From positions 2,356,001 through 2,420,000 of the forward strand of contig OZ218963.1 of assembly GCA_965112735.1 (NCBI GenBank): DNA of 64,000 bases, read 5' to 3'. A model generated the notes under the pieces. The model saw only the letters and a list, made by a program, of their open reading frames with translations, made no database searches and was not told the DNA's origin. Below are positions 50,384-59,438 of this stretch, one piece after another; the stretch's first letter is position 1, and the number at the start of each line of letters is the position of its first letter. Source of the stretch: Phaeosaccion multiseriatum. Taxonomy: Eukaryota; Ochrophyta, other classes. The position numbers were made by a program, and so were the translations under genes.

Positions 50384-50857
50384 TGTTAGAAGTCGTACTT
50401 TTGCTAGACTGATACCTGCCCTCTGAATTCAGACCGGGAGGTATCAGTCTAGCAAAAGTACGACTTCTAACAAGACCGTTGCTAGAGGACGAACCCCCCC
50501 CCCCACCGCACATAGTGGAGAGAAGTAACTCGCAGTCTGAGAGGGCAGGTATCAGTCTAGCAAAAGTACGACTTCTAACAAGGCTAGTTGTGAGTTCGAA
50601 CCTTAGCTGTCGCTTGTGAAAAAGCGTATTTTTCGGCGAAAACTGTTACCATGGTCTTTCTCGCTCTGAGGCCTTCCAACAGCCCATGATGCTGATTCTC
50701 AGACTGCGAGTTACTTCTCTCCACTATGTGCGGTGGGGGGGGGGGGGTTCGTCCTCTAGCAACGGTCTTGTTAGAAGTCGTACTTTTGCTAGACTGATAC
50801 CTCCCGGTCTGAATTCAGAGGGCAGGTATCAGTCTAGCAAAAGTACGACTTCTAACA
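50384..50857. mobile_element. H1 unit in Gypsy2, target duplication TGTC
   Basis: 474 bp with outer ends TGTTAGAAG and CTTCTAACA, an internal hairpin copy and two inverted partial cores. TGTC at 50380-50383 and 50858-50861. Removing it restores the frame from exonuclease to the integrase part. Confidence 0.95.
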
Positions 50858-50861
50858 TGTC

Positions 50862-53406
50862 ACCGCTCTACATCTTTGGTGTCCACTCCAAGACGTTGGA
50901 GGTATTCGACCTGGCCAAACTGCAATTCAAACTGCAGTGCTCGTGGGAGACAATGATGCAGATGGTGGAGCGGTTCACGCGGACATATAAGCGCCAGCGG
51001 AAGGTGGTGGGCGCGTTGGCCAGTCATCTAGATACCATGATCGAGTTGCCATGGAAGCAAGTCCGTCAGGTGTCGCGTGACTACTTCTCGATGTGCACAC
51101 CAGCGGAGGCTCAGCAAACGGGTGCCGCGGCCGCTCATGCGTGGGCTGCATGGGAGGCCGAGCTTGAGGAGGATGCGTCTCGTCTGCTCTCGGAGGTGTG
51201 TCCAGCTGCCGTTGCTGGTGCCACCGAGGGTGAGGAGCTCGTTCCGGAGGAGGGCCGCATCACCCCCCCTGGGGAGCCGCCTGCTGCGGAGTCGCCGTCG
51301 GAGCCTGGTACGGCAGATCTACTGGTCACGGAAGAAGCAGGGGATGCAGGTAATGAAGCTGAGGATGCAGTGGATTCAGTTTCCAAGGAGCCGGGGGAGC
51401 AGGAGTCCACCTTGCAGCGCGAGCTTGATGGACATCGACGAGAGGCAGAGCGACAGTTTGGGTGGTCTCTACCAGGCACGGTGCCTGCTGCCGCGGCGCA
51501 CAGACGAGCGGCTGGAGCTTTGGGTGGCAGTCTGCATGTCGAGGCCGCGTGGTGGGTGCGTGCGCAGCGGGCTGATGCGGAGCTGGAAGCACTCCGTCGT
51601 CGTGTTCAGGCTGGGCCCACCGGCGGCGTGGTGGATGCAGGTGGGGGTGAGTTCTTTGTGGATGAGGACGGGCTCTTGATGCGTAAGTGGGCTCCTGGGG
51701 GCTTTCGGTGGCGGGTGCGGCACACTCGGCTACAAGTATGTGTGCCCAAGGAGATGCGGCCAGCCTTGCTGCATGCCGCCCACACCGATGCCATCGCAGG
51801 TGGGCACCAAGGCCCGGGACGTATGCTGGACGCGCTGCAAGAGCGCGTATGGTGGGAGAAGATGAATGCACATGCGCTGTATTGGGCCCGCTCCTGTCTG
51901 GCGTGTCAGACACGCAAGACTCCTCGCCGGCAGCCAAAGCCTGTACCGCTGTCGTCCATTTCCAAGGTGGATGGACCTTGGGCGGTCATGGGCGCTGATG
52001 TGGCTGGCCCCTTTCCTATGGGCATGGGCGGTGAGGAGTACCTCTTGGTGTTTCAGGATTGGTTCACGAAGTGGACAGTGGTGGTGCCTTTGAGGGCACA
52101 GGACTATACGGCGGAAGGTATTGCTCGGGCCTTCGTGCGGCATGTCGTCACCACCCTGGGTGTGCCCCGAGTGCTGGTGAGTGATCAAGGCTCGCAGTTC
52201 ACCAGTGCGCTCATGGGCGATGTGATGCGGGTTCTATCGGCGTCGCAAGTGTTCACGACGCCGATGCACCAACAGGCCAATGGGCAGGTGGAGCGCTTCA
52301 TGGCCACGATCAAGGACATGTTGGCGACGACCGTGGAGTCACAGATGCAGCAGTGGCCAGATTACGTCGCCGGGCTCACCTATGCGTACAACTGCCGCTC
52401 GCAGGAGAGCACGGGGATGGCGCCATTCTACGCCTTGTTCGGTCGGCACCCCCGGGTGCCTCTACAGGAGATGCTTCCGGCGCTAGTGGAGGACGGGTCG
52501 TTTTCGTCTGCCTCGGCATGGGTCCACGAACTGCGGGCACGTCTGGCTGCGGCTGCGGCGGTGGTCAATGGGAGGCGCTGCGACTACCACGGGAGATTGC
52601 AGCTGAAGAACGCCTCACGCCGTTGGCCGACGCCCCTGCGACCCGGAACCAAGGTGATGTTGTATCGTCCTGGTGCCGCCGCCCAGCAAGAAGGGGAAGA
52701 ACTCGAAGGGCCCCCGTCAGCGCAACTCAAGGCTCTGCAGCATTCGTGGGATGGTCCTTATACAGTCTTGCCTTGGCCATCTCTGGGGGGCTACTGTGCT
52801 CAGCATGGGCGGGTGAGTGAAGAGCACTATCAGGTCATGCAGCGCAGCGCAGTGTATCTGTCTATGAAACGGGTGCGCGGCAATGGTGTGGAGCAGCTGC
52901 AACGGGCGTACCACAGAGACTGGACGAAGCCGTTCATCGATGGGGTGAGCGAGCGGCCTTTCGGTCTCCCGGAAGGGTTCGCCAGGTATCATATCCGTTG
53001 GTGCTCTCCTCAGTGGGCTACCAGCGCAATGCAGGAGCAGCGTAGCTTAGAGCTGGACGAGGTGAGTGAAGGGAAAGTGCCCACGCTGGCGAGGATTGTG
53101 AAGTTCCGCTGGCGCAAAGCCACGGGGCTGCCACTGCGGCGAGAGTATAACGTGCGGTGGGCGGTGGCGGACGGCGGCACTTTCCAGACCTGGGAATGGG
53201 CTGAGTGGTTGCTGGAGCGGGGACACGCCAAGGCCATAGAGGCGTTCGAGAACGCCCTTCCGCACACTGCCCTTGATCCAGGAGTGAATGTCAAAAGAGG
53301 GCATAGGTCTAAACGGGAAAGCACGTTCCGTCTGCGGCAACATGAGAAGTGGGGCAGCGGGCTGGCGCACGAGACGCAATTCTATCGCTCGCATCTCGGC
53401 TTCTGA
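50862..53406 (+). CDS. Gypsy2 Pol segment 4: integrase and chromodomain-like end
   Basis: Continues the same frame to a stop at 53406. A linker of about 220 residues (SPLYIFGVHSKTLEVFD onward, then Glu/Pro-rich) precedes the integrase zinc finger (HTDAIAGGHQG...CLACQ, about 51780-51905) and catalytic core (MGADVAGPF, VSDQGSQF, ANGQVERF; about 51985-52310). The end, EYNVRWAVADGGTFQTWEWA and following helix, looks like a chromodomain. The four segments total about 1303 codons without a stop, so Gypsy2 was probably intact when the insertions arrived. Confidence 0.9.
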
Positions 53407-53703
53407 GGGAGCTGGCGGAAGAGGCGGGGGCGTAGTGAGGGGGATGTTAGAAGTGGCCTAGTTGGGGTCCCTTGGGGACCCAATCAGTAGTGTAACGGCC
53501 GGAAAACGGGCCAACGAGACGGTAAATCAGTAATAAAGAAAGGAAGCGCAGCCTGCGTGTGGGCTGGCTTCCGGGTGCTTGCTTCAGCTTCTGCTCTGCT
53601 CTAGCTTGGCTTTGAGGCTAGCTGTCGGTAGTTTCGACACAGTTCATCATCTCCGCGGACTACACCATAGAGCAGCAGCCACAGCCAGGCGTTACGATGG
53701 CAC
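53407..53703 (+). repeat. Probable Gypsy2 3' LTR start
   Basis: A purine tract GTGAGGGGGA (53434-53443) precedes TGTTAGAAGTGGCCTAG at 53444, the expected layout for a 3' LTR. The end may be at TTTCGACACA (53641). No second LTR copy is in the window to confirm the boundaries. AATAAA at 53531 could be a polyadenylation signal. Confidence 0.5.
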
Positions 53704-53888
53704 TGTAGCCTATATGAAGGCAACAAAAATATCGCCCATTCAAGGGTATCGATACCCATCCAAGAAGATGTAGAAGTCCTATGGGTACCTCAAGTCCACA
53801 TGAAACAGGAAAATAGTAGCTAAGAATGCTCAGATGGGAATTGAACCCGAGAGTGGTAGAGATTTTTGTTGCCTTCATGTAGGCTACA
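53704..53888. mobile_element. 185-bp inverted-repeat element with a T-arm-like word
   Basis: TGTAGCCTATATGAAGGCAA at the left is matched inverted at the right (TTGCCTTCATGTAGGCTACA), arms about 30 bp. Read on the minus strand the interior contains CTCGGGTTCAATTCCCATC, a near-perfect tRNA T-arm. Ends are TGT and ACA as in the H families. No target duplication is evident. Confidence 0.65.
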
Positions 53889-53909
53889 CTACCCACTTAG
53901 ATTAGTATT

Positions 53910-54174
53910 GCGGCAACAGCACGCAGTTTGGCTGCGAAGTGTACACACAGGTGCTGGCTGGAGGCGGAGAGTGAGGTCGACGACGATGACGACGACGACG
54001 ACTCGCCTCCACCAAAGCGGGTTGTGATTGCGGATGAGCTCGAGCAGCGCGAGCAGCAGCGGCAGGCAGAGTGTAGCTAGGCAGCAGGAGCAGCAGGCAC
54101 AGCAGCAAGTGCAAGCAAAGCAGGCACAGCGCAACATGTCTCAAGGGTCCATCAACTCTATACTCGGACACGTG
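53910..54174 (+). pseudogene. Copia fragment: integrase-RT linker
   Basis: Acidic run (about 53965-54000) and Gln/Ala-rich sequence resembling the linker of copia A (DDDDDDDWGPG and Gln-rich at about 59790-59560). Continues at 54885 after two H1 insertions. Confidence 0.6.
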
Positions 54175-54519
54175 TGTTAGAAGTCGTACTTTTGCTAGAC
54201 TGATACCTGCCCTCTGAATTCAGACCGGGAGGTATCAGTCTAGCAAAAGTACGACTTCTAACAAGACCGTTGCTAGAAGACGAACCCCCCCCCCCCCACC
54301 GCACATAGTGGAGAGAAGTAACTCGCAGTCTGAGAATCAGCATCATGGGCCAGCAAGCTGGTAACAGTTTTCGCCGAAAAATACGCTTTTTCACAAGCGA
54401 CAGCTAAGGTTCGAACTCACAACTAGCCTTGTTAGAAGTCGTACTTTTGCTAGACTGATACCTGCCCTCTGAATATTCAGAGGGCAGGTATCAGTCTAGC
54501 AAAAGTACGACTTCTAACA
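54175..54519. mobile_element. H1 unit, target duplication CGTG
   Basis: 345 bp, hairpin-core-hairpin, ends TGTTAGAAG and CTTCTAACA. CGTG at 54171-54174 and 54520-54523. The core has poly-C and GGTTCGAACTC. Confidence 0.95.
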
Positions 54520-54527
54520 CGTGTTCT

Positions 54528-54880
54528 TGTTAGAAGTCGTGCTTTTGCTAGACTGGTACCTACCCTCTGAATTCAGACCGGGAGGTACCAGTCTAGCAAA
54601 AGCACGACTTCTAACAAGCCCATTGCTAGAAGACGAACCCCCCCCCCCCACCGCACATAGTGGAGAGAAGTAACTCGCAGTCTGGGAATCAGACTAATGG
54701 GTCAGCAGGCCAGCAAGCCGGTACCAGTTTTCGCCGAAAAACACGCTTTTTTCACAAGCTACAGCCAGGGTTCGAACTCGCAATGGCCTTTTTAGATGTC
54801 GTGCTTTTGCTAGACTGGTACCTCCCGGTCTGAATATTCAGAGGGTAGGTACCAGTCTAGCAAAAGCACGACTTCTAACA
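54528..54880. mobile_element. H1 unit, target duplication TTCT
   Basis: 353 bp, hairpin-core-hairpin. TTCT at 54524-54527 and 54881-54884. It inserted only 4 bp from the previous unit; removing both joins the copia sequence as GGACACGTGTTCTTCATGCC. Confidence 0.95.
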
Positions 54881-54884
54881 TTCT

Positions 54885-55035
54885 TCATGCCTGGCCTTCG
54901 GGAGGAGGAGGTGCCCGAGCACAAGAGCATCAACGAGGCGCTCAATGGCGAGTCCGCTGAGGAGTGGAACGAGGCGTTACACAGAGAGGGCAATAGCCTG
55001 GAGCAGCACAAGGTCTGGGAGGTGGTTCCGCGGAC
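54885..55035 (+). pseudogene. Copia fragment: start of the RT region
   Basis: MPGLREEEVPEHKSINEALN, like MPGLKESEVPIPRTLAQAQ of copia A (about 59400). Ends where a truncated H2 unit begins; copia sequence resumes at 55245. Confidence 0.8.
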
Positions 55036-55244
55036 GTTCGATTCTGTGGATGGTGAGAAAATTTCCGTGGGCGAAAGTTGGGCATGACACTGAAATTCAC
55101 GGGCTCGGTGTGGGAGAAATCCTAGGTAGTTACCCGACCTTAACTGACAGGCATGTAAGAAGGCATCCTTTTGCTAGGCTGGCAGCTACCCCCGTGAATA
55201 TTCAGTGGATAGCTGCCAGCCTAGCAAAAGGATGCCTTCTTACA
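55036..55244. repeat. H2 unit truncated at its T-arm-like word
   Basis: Starts abruptly at TTCGATTCTGTGG without the left hairpin, continues through a shortened core, and ends with a complete hairpin (55155-55244). Truncation at this very word is notable. Confidence 0.75.
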
Positions 55245-55437
55245 ACTGACTAAATGCATGTGCTGCCAACGCACTGGATTTCCAAGCTCAAGGTAAACCC
55301 TGATGGGACTGTGCATACGTTCAAGATGAGACTGGTGGTGGGGGGACATCATCAGGTGCAGGGCAAAGACTTTTGGGATACGTTTGCTCCGGTGGTGGTT
55401 CGACATTGAAGCTTTTCTTTGCGACCTTCGGTTCCCC
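55245..55437 (+). pseudogene. Copia RT N-terminal fragment
   Basis: Reads WISKLKVNPDGTVHTFKMRL, VVGGHHQVQGKDFWDTFAPVV in one frame with a break, typical of the copia RT N-terminus (compare DYFDTFAPVV in copia A). Ends at a poly-C/T tract. Confidence 0.75.
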
Positions 55438-55526
55438 CCCCCCCCCCCCCTTTTTTTATCCTGAACCACTAGTATTGCGTGGGGTTGTAAAACAACATGC
55501 CCTGTCTCCTACAGATGAGATAGAAC
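55438..55526. other. C/T run and H3-like fragment
   Basis: Poly-C then poly-T (55434-55457), followed by ATCCTGAACCACTAGTATTGCG, a piece of the H3 hairpin (20 of these bases match), and a short LTR-G/E fragment. Confidence 0.5.
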
Positions 55527-55715
55527 TGTTGGGATATCTCCCTCCTGGAGACTAGTGTCGTACTTGCACGAGTGTGGGAAAGCGTCTTATTAGCTACATA
55601 ACACGAAAAGAAGAAGAAGTGAACGGACTTGTACCAGCGATATGAGATCGATATCTAGTGTCGACATCGATTTATCTCAACACACCTCCTCGCCTGGTAC
55701 TGTCCATTCCGCTAA

Positions 55716-56799
55716 CTACGCCCTAAAACCCATCATCTTTTCACGTAAAGCTACAAGTACTGCCGGGGTCACATGCTTCGTCAAAAGGTCAGCCAACTGC
55801 GCCTTCGAAGCCACGTACTCAAATGCAATAAGAGCCTCCTTCACTGCGTCTTGCAGAAAATGAAACCGAACATCAATGTGCTTCATCCTCCGTGTCGATG
55901 CATTGCTCTCTGCCAGCTTGATACACCCCATGTTGTCCTCAAAAACAACTGTCGCCTTCGACGAGTCATCAGGGAACAAGAAACTCAATACCTGCCTAAT
56001 GTATAATATTTCCTTCACACAGTCACTGGCCGCCATGTACTCGCTCTCCAGCGAAGACATCGCCACACTCAGCTGCAATCGCACACCCCAAGTGATAGCT
56101 GCACCTCCGTACATCAAAGCATAACCAGTCGAACTCCTGCGAGTGTCAACACATGCAGCGTAATTCGCGTCTGCATATGCTTCCAAAACACACTCGCCCT
56201 TGCCAAACACCAAAGCACGATCCACAGTACCCTTCAGGTACCCAAACACACGCATAGCCTGCTTCCAATGCTCAGGGCCGGGGTTCTTCATATACCGCGA
56301 CAACTCTCGAACAGCATAGGCAATATCAGGCCTTGTCCAGTTTGAGATCCACATCAAAACGCCCACCACACCGGGGTAGTCCTTGTCAGTCATAAAAGCT
56401 ACATCAGCTGCAGACGAGGGCTCCATACTCTTGCTGAGTGCTGTGCCAGACACACCGGGTGTCGAGTAAACTCGATCAGACTCCAAACCAAACTTCACTA
56501 TCATCTTCTTGATGTAGTGCTCCAATGTCAATGTGACAGTGCCTACGCTCCGGTTGAACACAACGCGCACTCCCAAAAACTGATCAACATTGGGCCCAAG
56601 TCTCTTCAACGAAAACTTGTTGTCCAGCTCTGTAAAGAGCCAGTCCACCACCTCCTGCTTTCCGCCGCAGGACAAATCATCAACAAATACAATGAGGATG
56701 CCAACAAGCTCCCCATTCTTCCACAAAACAAATAAACACGGCTCAGCGCCGCACTGTTGCCATCCAAGCTCAAGCAGAAACTTCACCAATGTCTGATAC
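55716..56799 (-). pseudogene. Copia B RT C-terminal part and RNase H
   Basis: About 357 residues from TLVKFLLELGWQQCG to the stop at 55716. The RT active box is VFVDDLSCGG. The RNase H part has ADANYAACVDTRRSSTGYA, SSLESEYMAASD and FEDNMGCIKLAES, ending KAQLADLLTKHVTP. The frame is open from the H3 insertion to the end. Confidence 0.85.
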
Positions 56800-56910
56800 T
56801 GTGCTAAGTTCAGATAACGTCTTATTATCCTGAACCTCTAGTATTGCGCAATACTAGAGGTCGCAATACTAGAGGTTCAGGATAATAAGACGTTATCTGA
56901 ACTTAGCACA
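56800..56910. mobile_element. Solo H3 hairpin in copia B, target duplication ATAC
   Basis: 111 bp, TGTGCTAAG...CTTAGCACA with long arms and a small duplicated centre. ATAC at 56796-56799 and 56911-56914. Removing it joins PRRWY to QTLVKFLLELG in frame, so the boundaries are exact. Confidence 0.95.
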
Positions 56911-56914
56911 ATAC

Positions 56915-57092
56915 CAACGTCTCGGTGCCTGATGTAGACCATAGAGTGCCATCAGCAAGCGCATGACCTTGCCCTTCCGCAGAAAACCCGGAGGCGGCAA
57001 CACATACACCACCTCATGCTCTTGCAGAGGCGCATGCAGAAAAGCTTGATCCACATCAGCAAACTCACACACAAAACCAGACGTCTTCACGA
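56915..57092 (-). pseudogene. Copia B RT middle part
   Basis: KTSGFVCEFADVDQAFLHAP, VYVLPPPGFLRKGKVMRLL and ALYGLHQAPRRWY, the central RT motifs. The N-terminal part of the RT is lost at about 57093, where LTR sequence begins. Confidence 0.85.
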
Positions 57093-57163
57093 TGAAGAAG
57101 TGAACGGACTTGTACCAGCGATATGAGATCGATATCTAGTGTCGACATCGATTTATCTCAACA

Positions 57164-57482
57164 AGAACTAGACACACGGACAAGGTAACAGCAACCCCAA
57201 AGCCAGCCTAGCAGCCAGTCTTGCCTCTACTAACTTATCGCATGCTAGTCCAAACAACTTTTGTTTGGGCCTGGGCCATTATTGACTTATAAATATTACC
57301 CAAAAAGTACAGGAGAACCTCCCCTACCACGCTCTTCTTGTAAAGGTTTGAGGGGTGAACCGAGAGAAAGGAATGGAAAAAGGAGCACTCCTTTGGAAGG
57401 AATTGGCCAACTCCTTTGTAATTCCTTTCCTTTGTATTTTACCCCCTGTGCTACTTTGCTCCTCCTGCCTCGCCTCCCCCTT
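57164..57482. other. LTR-G fragment and spacer
   Basis: 57164-57297 is an LTR-G piece (AACTAGACACACGGACAAGG, AGCCAGCCTAGCAGCCAG). 57317-57345 matches 15606-15634 inverted. The remainder, with repeated CTCCTTTGGAAGGA-like words, has no gene. Confidence 0.5.
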
Positions 57483-57656
57483 TGTTGCGATATCCCCTCT
57501 ACAGAAACAGTGACAGGCCAAGTAGTGTCAACTCTTGTATTGTTGTATACCCATGAGAGATACGTCTAAGAAGTGATGGCTTTGGCGCCACACATGTACC
57601 TCGATATTCTATGTCGATATAGTGCTCAGTCACATAAGTCGATGTTCATCGTAACA
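57483..57656 (-). repeat. Copia A 3' LTR
   Basis: 174 bp, complete. Confidence 0.9.
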
Positions 57657-57767
57657 CCCTCCTATGACTGAATCACTATCTCTATTGGTAGCTGACACTC
57701 TACCACAAACACAAGGAGGAAACACTTGACTTGCCCCCAAACCCCTAATAGCAAAGTCCAGAAAACC

Positions 57768-59405
57768 TCATACCCTAACTACAAAACTAAGTACCCCTTC
57801 CCCTTTCCTGTCTCCCTTGTAAGTCAACATCCGCACAGCCAAACCCTGGTGCACCTGTGGTGCCAATGCCTTGGTCATGATGTCTCCAAGCTGATCATTG
57901 GTGCTGATGTATCGAAAACTGACGTGTCCCTTCTTCACGTGGTACTGCAGAAAATGATACCGAACGTCGATGTGCCTCGTGCGCTTCGAGCCTGCGTTCC
58001 CATTTGCCAGCTGAATGCACCCCTGATTGTCCTCGTGTAGCACCGACTCCGTAAGAGTAGCTCCCGGAAATAGAAACTCCAGAATCCCTCTGTGAAACAG
58101 TAACTCCTTCACTGCTTCTGCCGCTGCCATGTACTCGCTCTCCATCGAGCACTGCGCAATGACCTTGAATAGTGTCGCTTTGTGAGCGATCACCCCCCCC
58201 CCACATGTAATAACGTACCCCCCTGAGCTTCTGCGCTTGTCAACGTCATCAGCCCAGCTCGAGTCAGCGTATGCCTCCAGATGAAGCCCCGCCTCTCGAT
58301 CAAACTCAATCCCCAAGTCTAAACTACCCTTGAAATACCCGAAAATGCGCTGCAATGCTGCCCAGTGTCGAGGCCCCGGCCTCTTCATAAAACGCGCGCA
58401 CTGCATGATTGCGAAAGCTGCATCAAGTCTGACCCAATTTGTGACCCACAAGATTGACCCCACTGCTGAACAATAAGGCTTGTCACTCATGAACTCCTCC
58501 TCCTCTGCTGTGAGAGGTTCCATCGTCACTGACAAGTGCACTCCTTGCTCCGCTGGTGAACCGTACGTAGGCACCTCCATCATGTCGAACTTCTCAAGCA
58601 TCGCCCTCAGGTACCCTCCTAGCGATAGACGCAGGAGTCCCTTCTCTAACTCGTAATCTACTTCTACTCCCAAAAACTTCCCCTTGTTTGACCCCAGTCG
58701 CTTCAGCTTGAAACGCTTGTCAATTTCAGTGAAGGTGCGATCGATGAGATCACCCTCCCCTGCCCCTCCCAAGTCATCTACGTACAGTACGATGAGCCCC
58801 ACTAGTTCGTCCCCCTCGAACATTGCGAAAAGACAGTGATCAACTGGGCATTGTACCCACCCCATCGCGAGTAAAAATTCCACTACCACTTCATTCCACC
58901 TCCGCGGTGACTGGTGAAGACCGTAAAGGCTCTTCAGCAATCTCAGCACTTTCCCCATCTTCCTCATGCCCTCTGGTGCTCTGATGTAAACGTACTCTCC
59001 CTCATGCAAAGGTGCATGCAGGAAAGCCGTCTCCACGTCCGCAAACTCCAAAACCCACCCCTTGTTGCATGTGATAGCAAAGAACATCTTCATAGTTGAA
59101 CTCCCCACCACCGGTGCAAATGTGTCGAAATAGTCTTCCCCCTCTATCTGCTCGTTCCCCATGACTACAAATCGACATTTGAGCCTGTCCACTATCCCCC
59201 CTGTGACCTTGGCTCTGAAGAGCATGACTGCTTGCAGCACATTCATACCATCCTCATAGTCGACCTCCTCCCATACCTGGCGTTGCTCTATAGCGTTAAG
59301 CTCCGCCCAGTACGCCTCCGTCCATTCCTCTGCGTACTCTCCCGCTTGTGCCTGGGCCAGAGTGCGCGGTATCGGTACCTCGCTCTCCTTCAGGCCTGGC
59401 ATCAA
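57768..59405 (-). CDS. Copia A reverse transcriptase and RNase H
   Basis: 545 residues, from MPGLKESEVPIPRTLAQ. RT motifs: RLKCRFVVMGNEQ, DYFDTFAPVV, LEFADVETAFLHAPL, SLYGLHQSPRRWN and the active box LYVDDLGG (about 58780). RNase H: EAYADSSWADDVDKRRSSG, SMESEYMAAAEAVKE, LHEDNQGCIQLANGN and HIDVRYHFLQYHV. It ends with TNDQLGDIMTKALAP and a short tail. All key acidic residues are present. Confidence 0.95.
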   Translation of the reverse strand: MMPGLKESEVPIPRTLAQAQAGEYAEEWTEAYWAELNAIEQRQVWEEVDYEDGMNVLQAVMLFRAKVTGGIVDRLKCRFVVMGNEQIEGEDYFDTFAPVVGSSTMKMFFAITCNKGWVLEFADVETAFLHAPLHEGEYVYIRAPEGMRKMGKVLRLLKSLYGLHQSPRRWNEVVVEFLLAMGWVQCPVDHCLFAMFEGDELVGLIVLYVDDLGGAGEGDLIDRTFTEIDKRFKLKRLGSNKGKFLGVEVDYELEKGLLRLSLGGYLRAMLEKFDMMEVPTYGSPAEQGVHLSVTMEPLTAEEEEFMSDKPYCSAVGSILWVTNWVRLDAAFAIMQCARFMKRPGPRHWAALQRIFGYFKGSLDLGIEFDREAGLHLEAYADSSWADDVDKRRSSGGYVITCGGGVIAHKATLFKVIAQCSMESEYMAAAEAVKELLFHRGILEFLFPGATLTESVLHEDNQGCIQLANGNAGSKRTRHIDVRYHFLQYHVKKGHVSFRYISTNDQLGDIMTKALAPQVHQGLAVRMLTYKGDRKGEGVLSFVVRV

Positions 59406-59438
59406 GAACAGTGGTCCGAGTAGGGAAGAGACAGCATG

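Larger units (their letters stand above)
55527..57163 (-). mobile_element. Copia B, 5'-deleted element on the minus strand
   Basis: 3' LTR 55527-55682 (TGTTGGGATATC...TCTCAACA, 156 bp) and the last 71 bp of the other LTR at about 57093-57163. Only the C-terminal half of Pol remains between them; Gag, protease, integrase and the start of RT have been deleted. On the minus strand the tract CGAGGAGG precedes the 3' LTR. An H3 hairpin interrupts RT. Confidence 0.85.
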
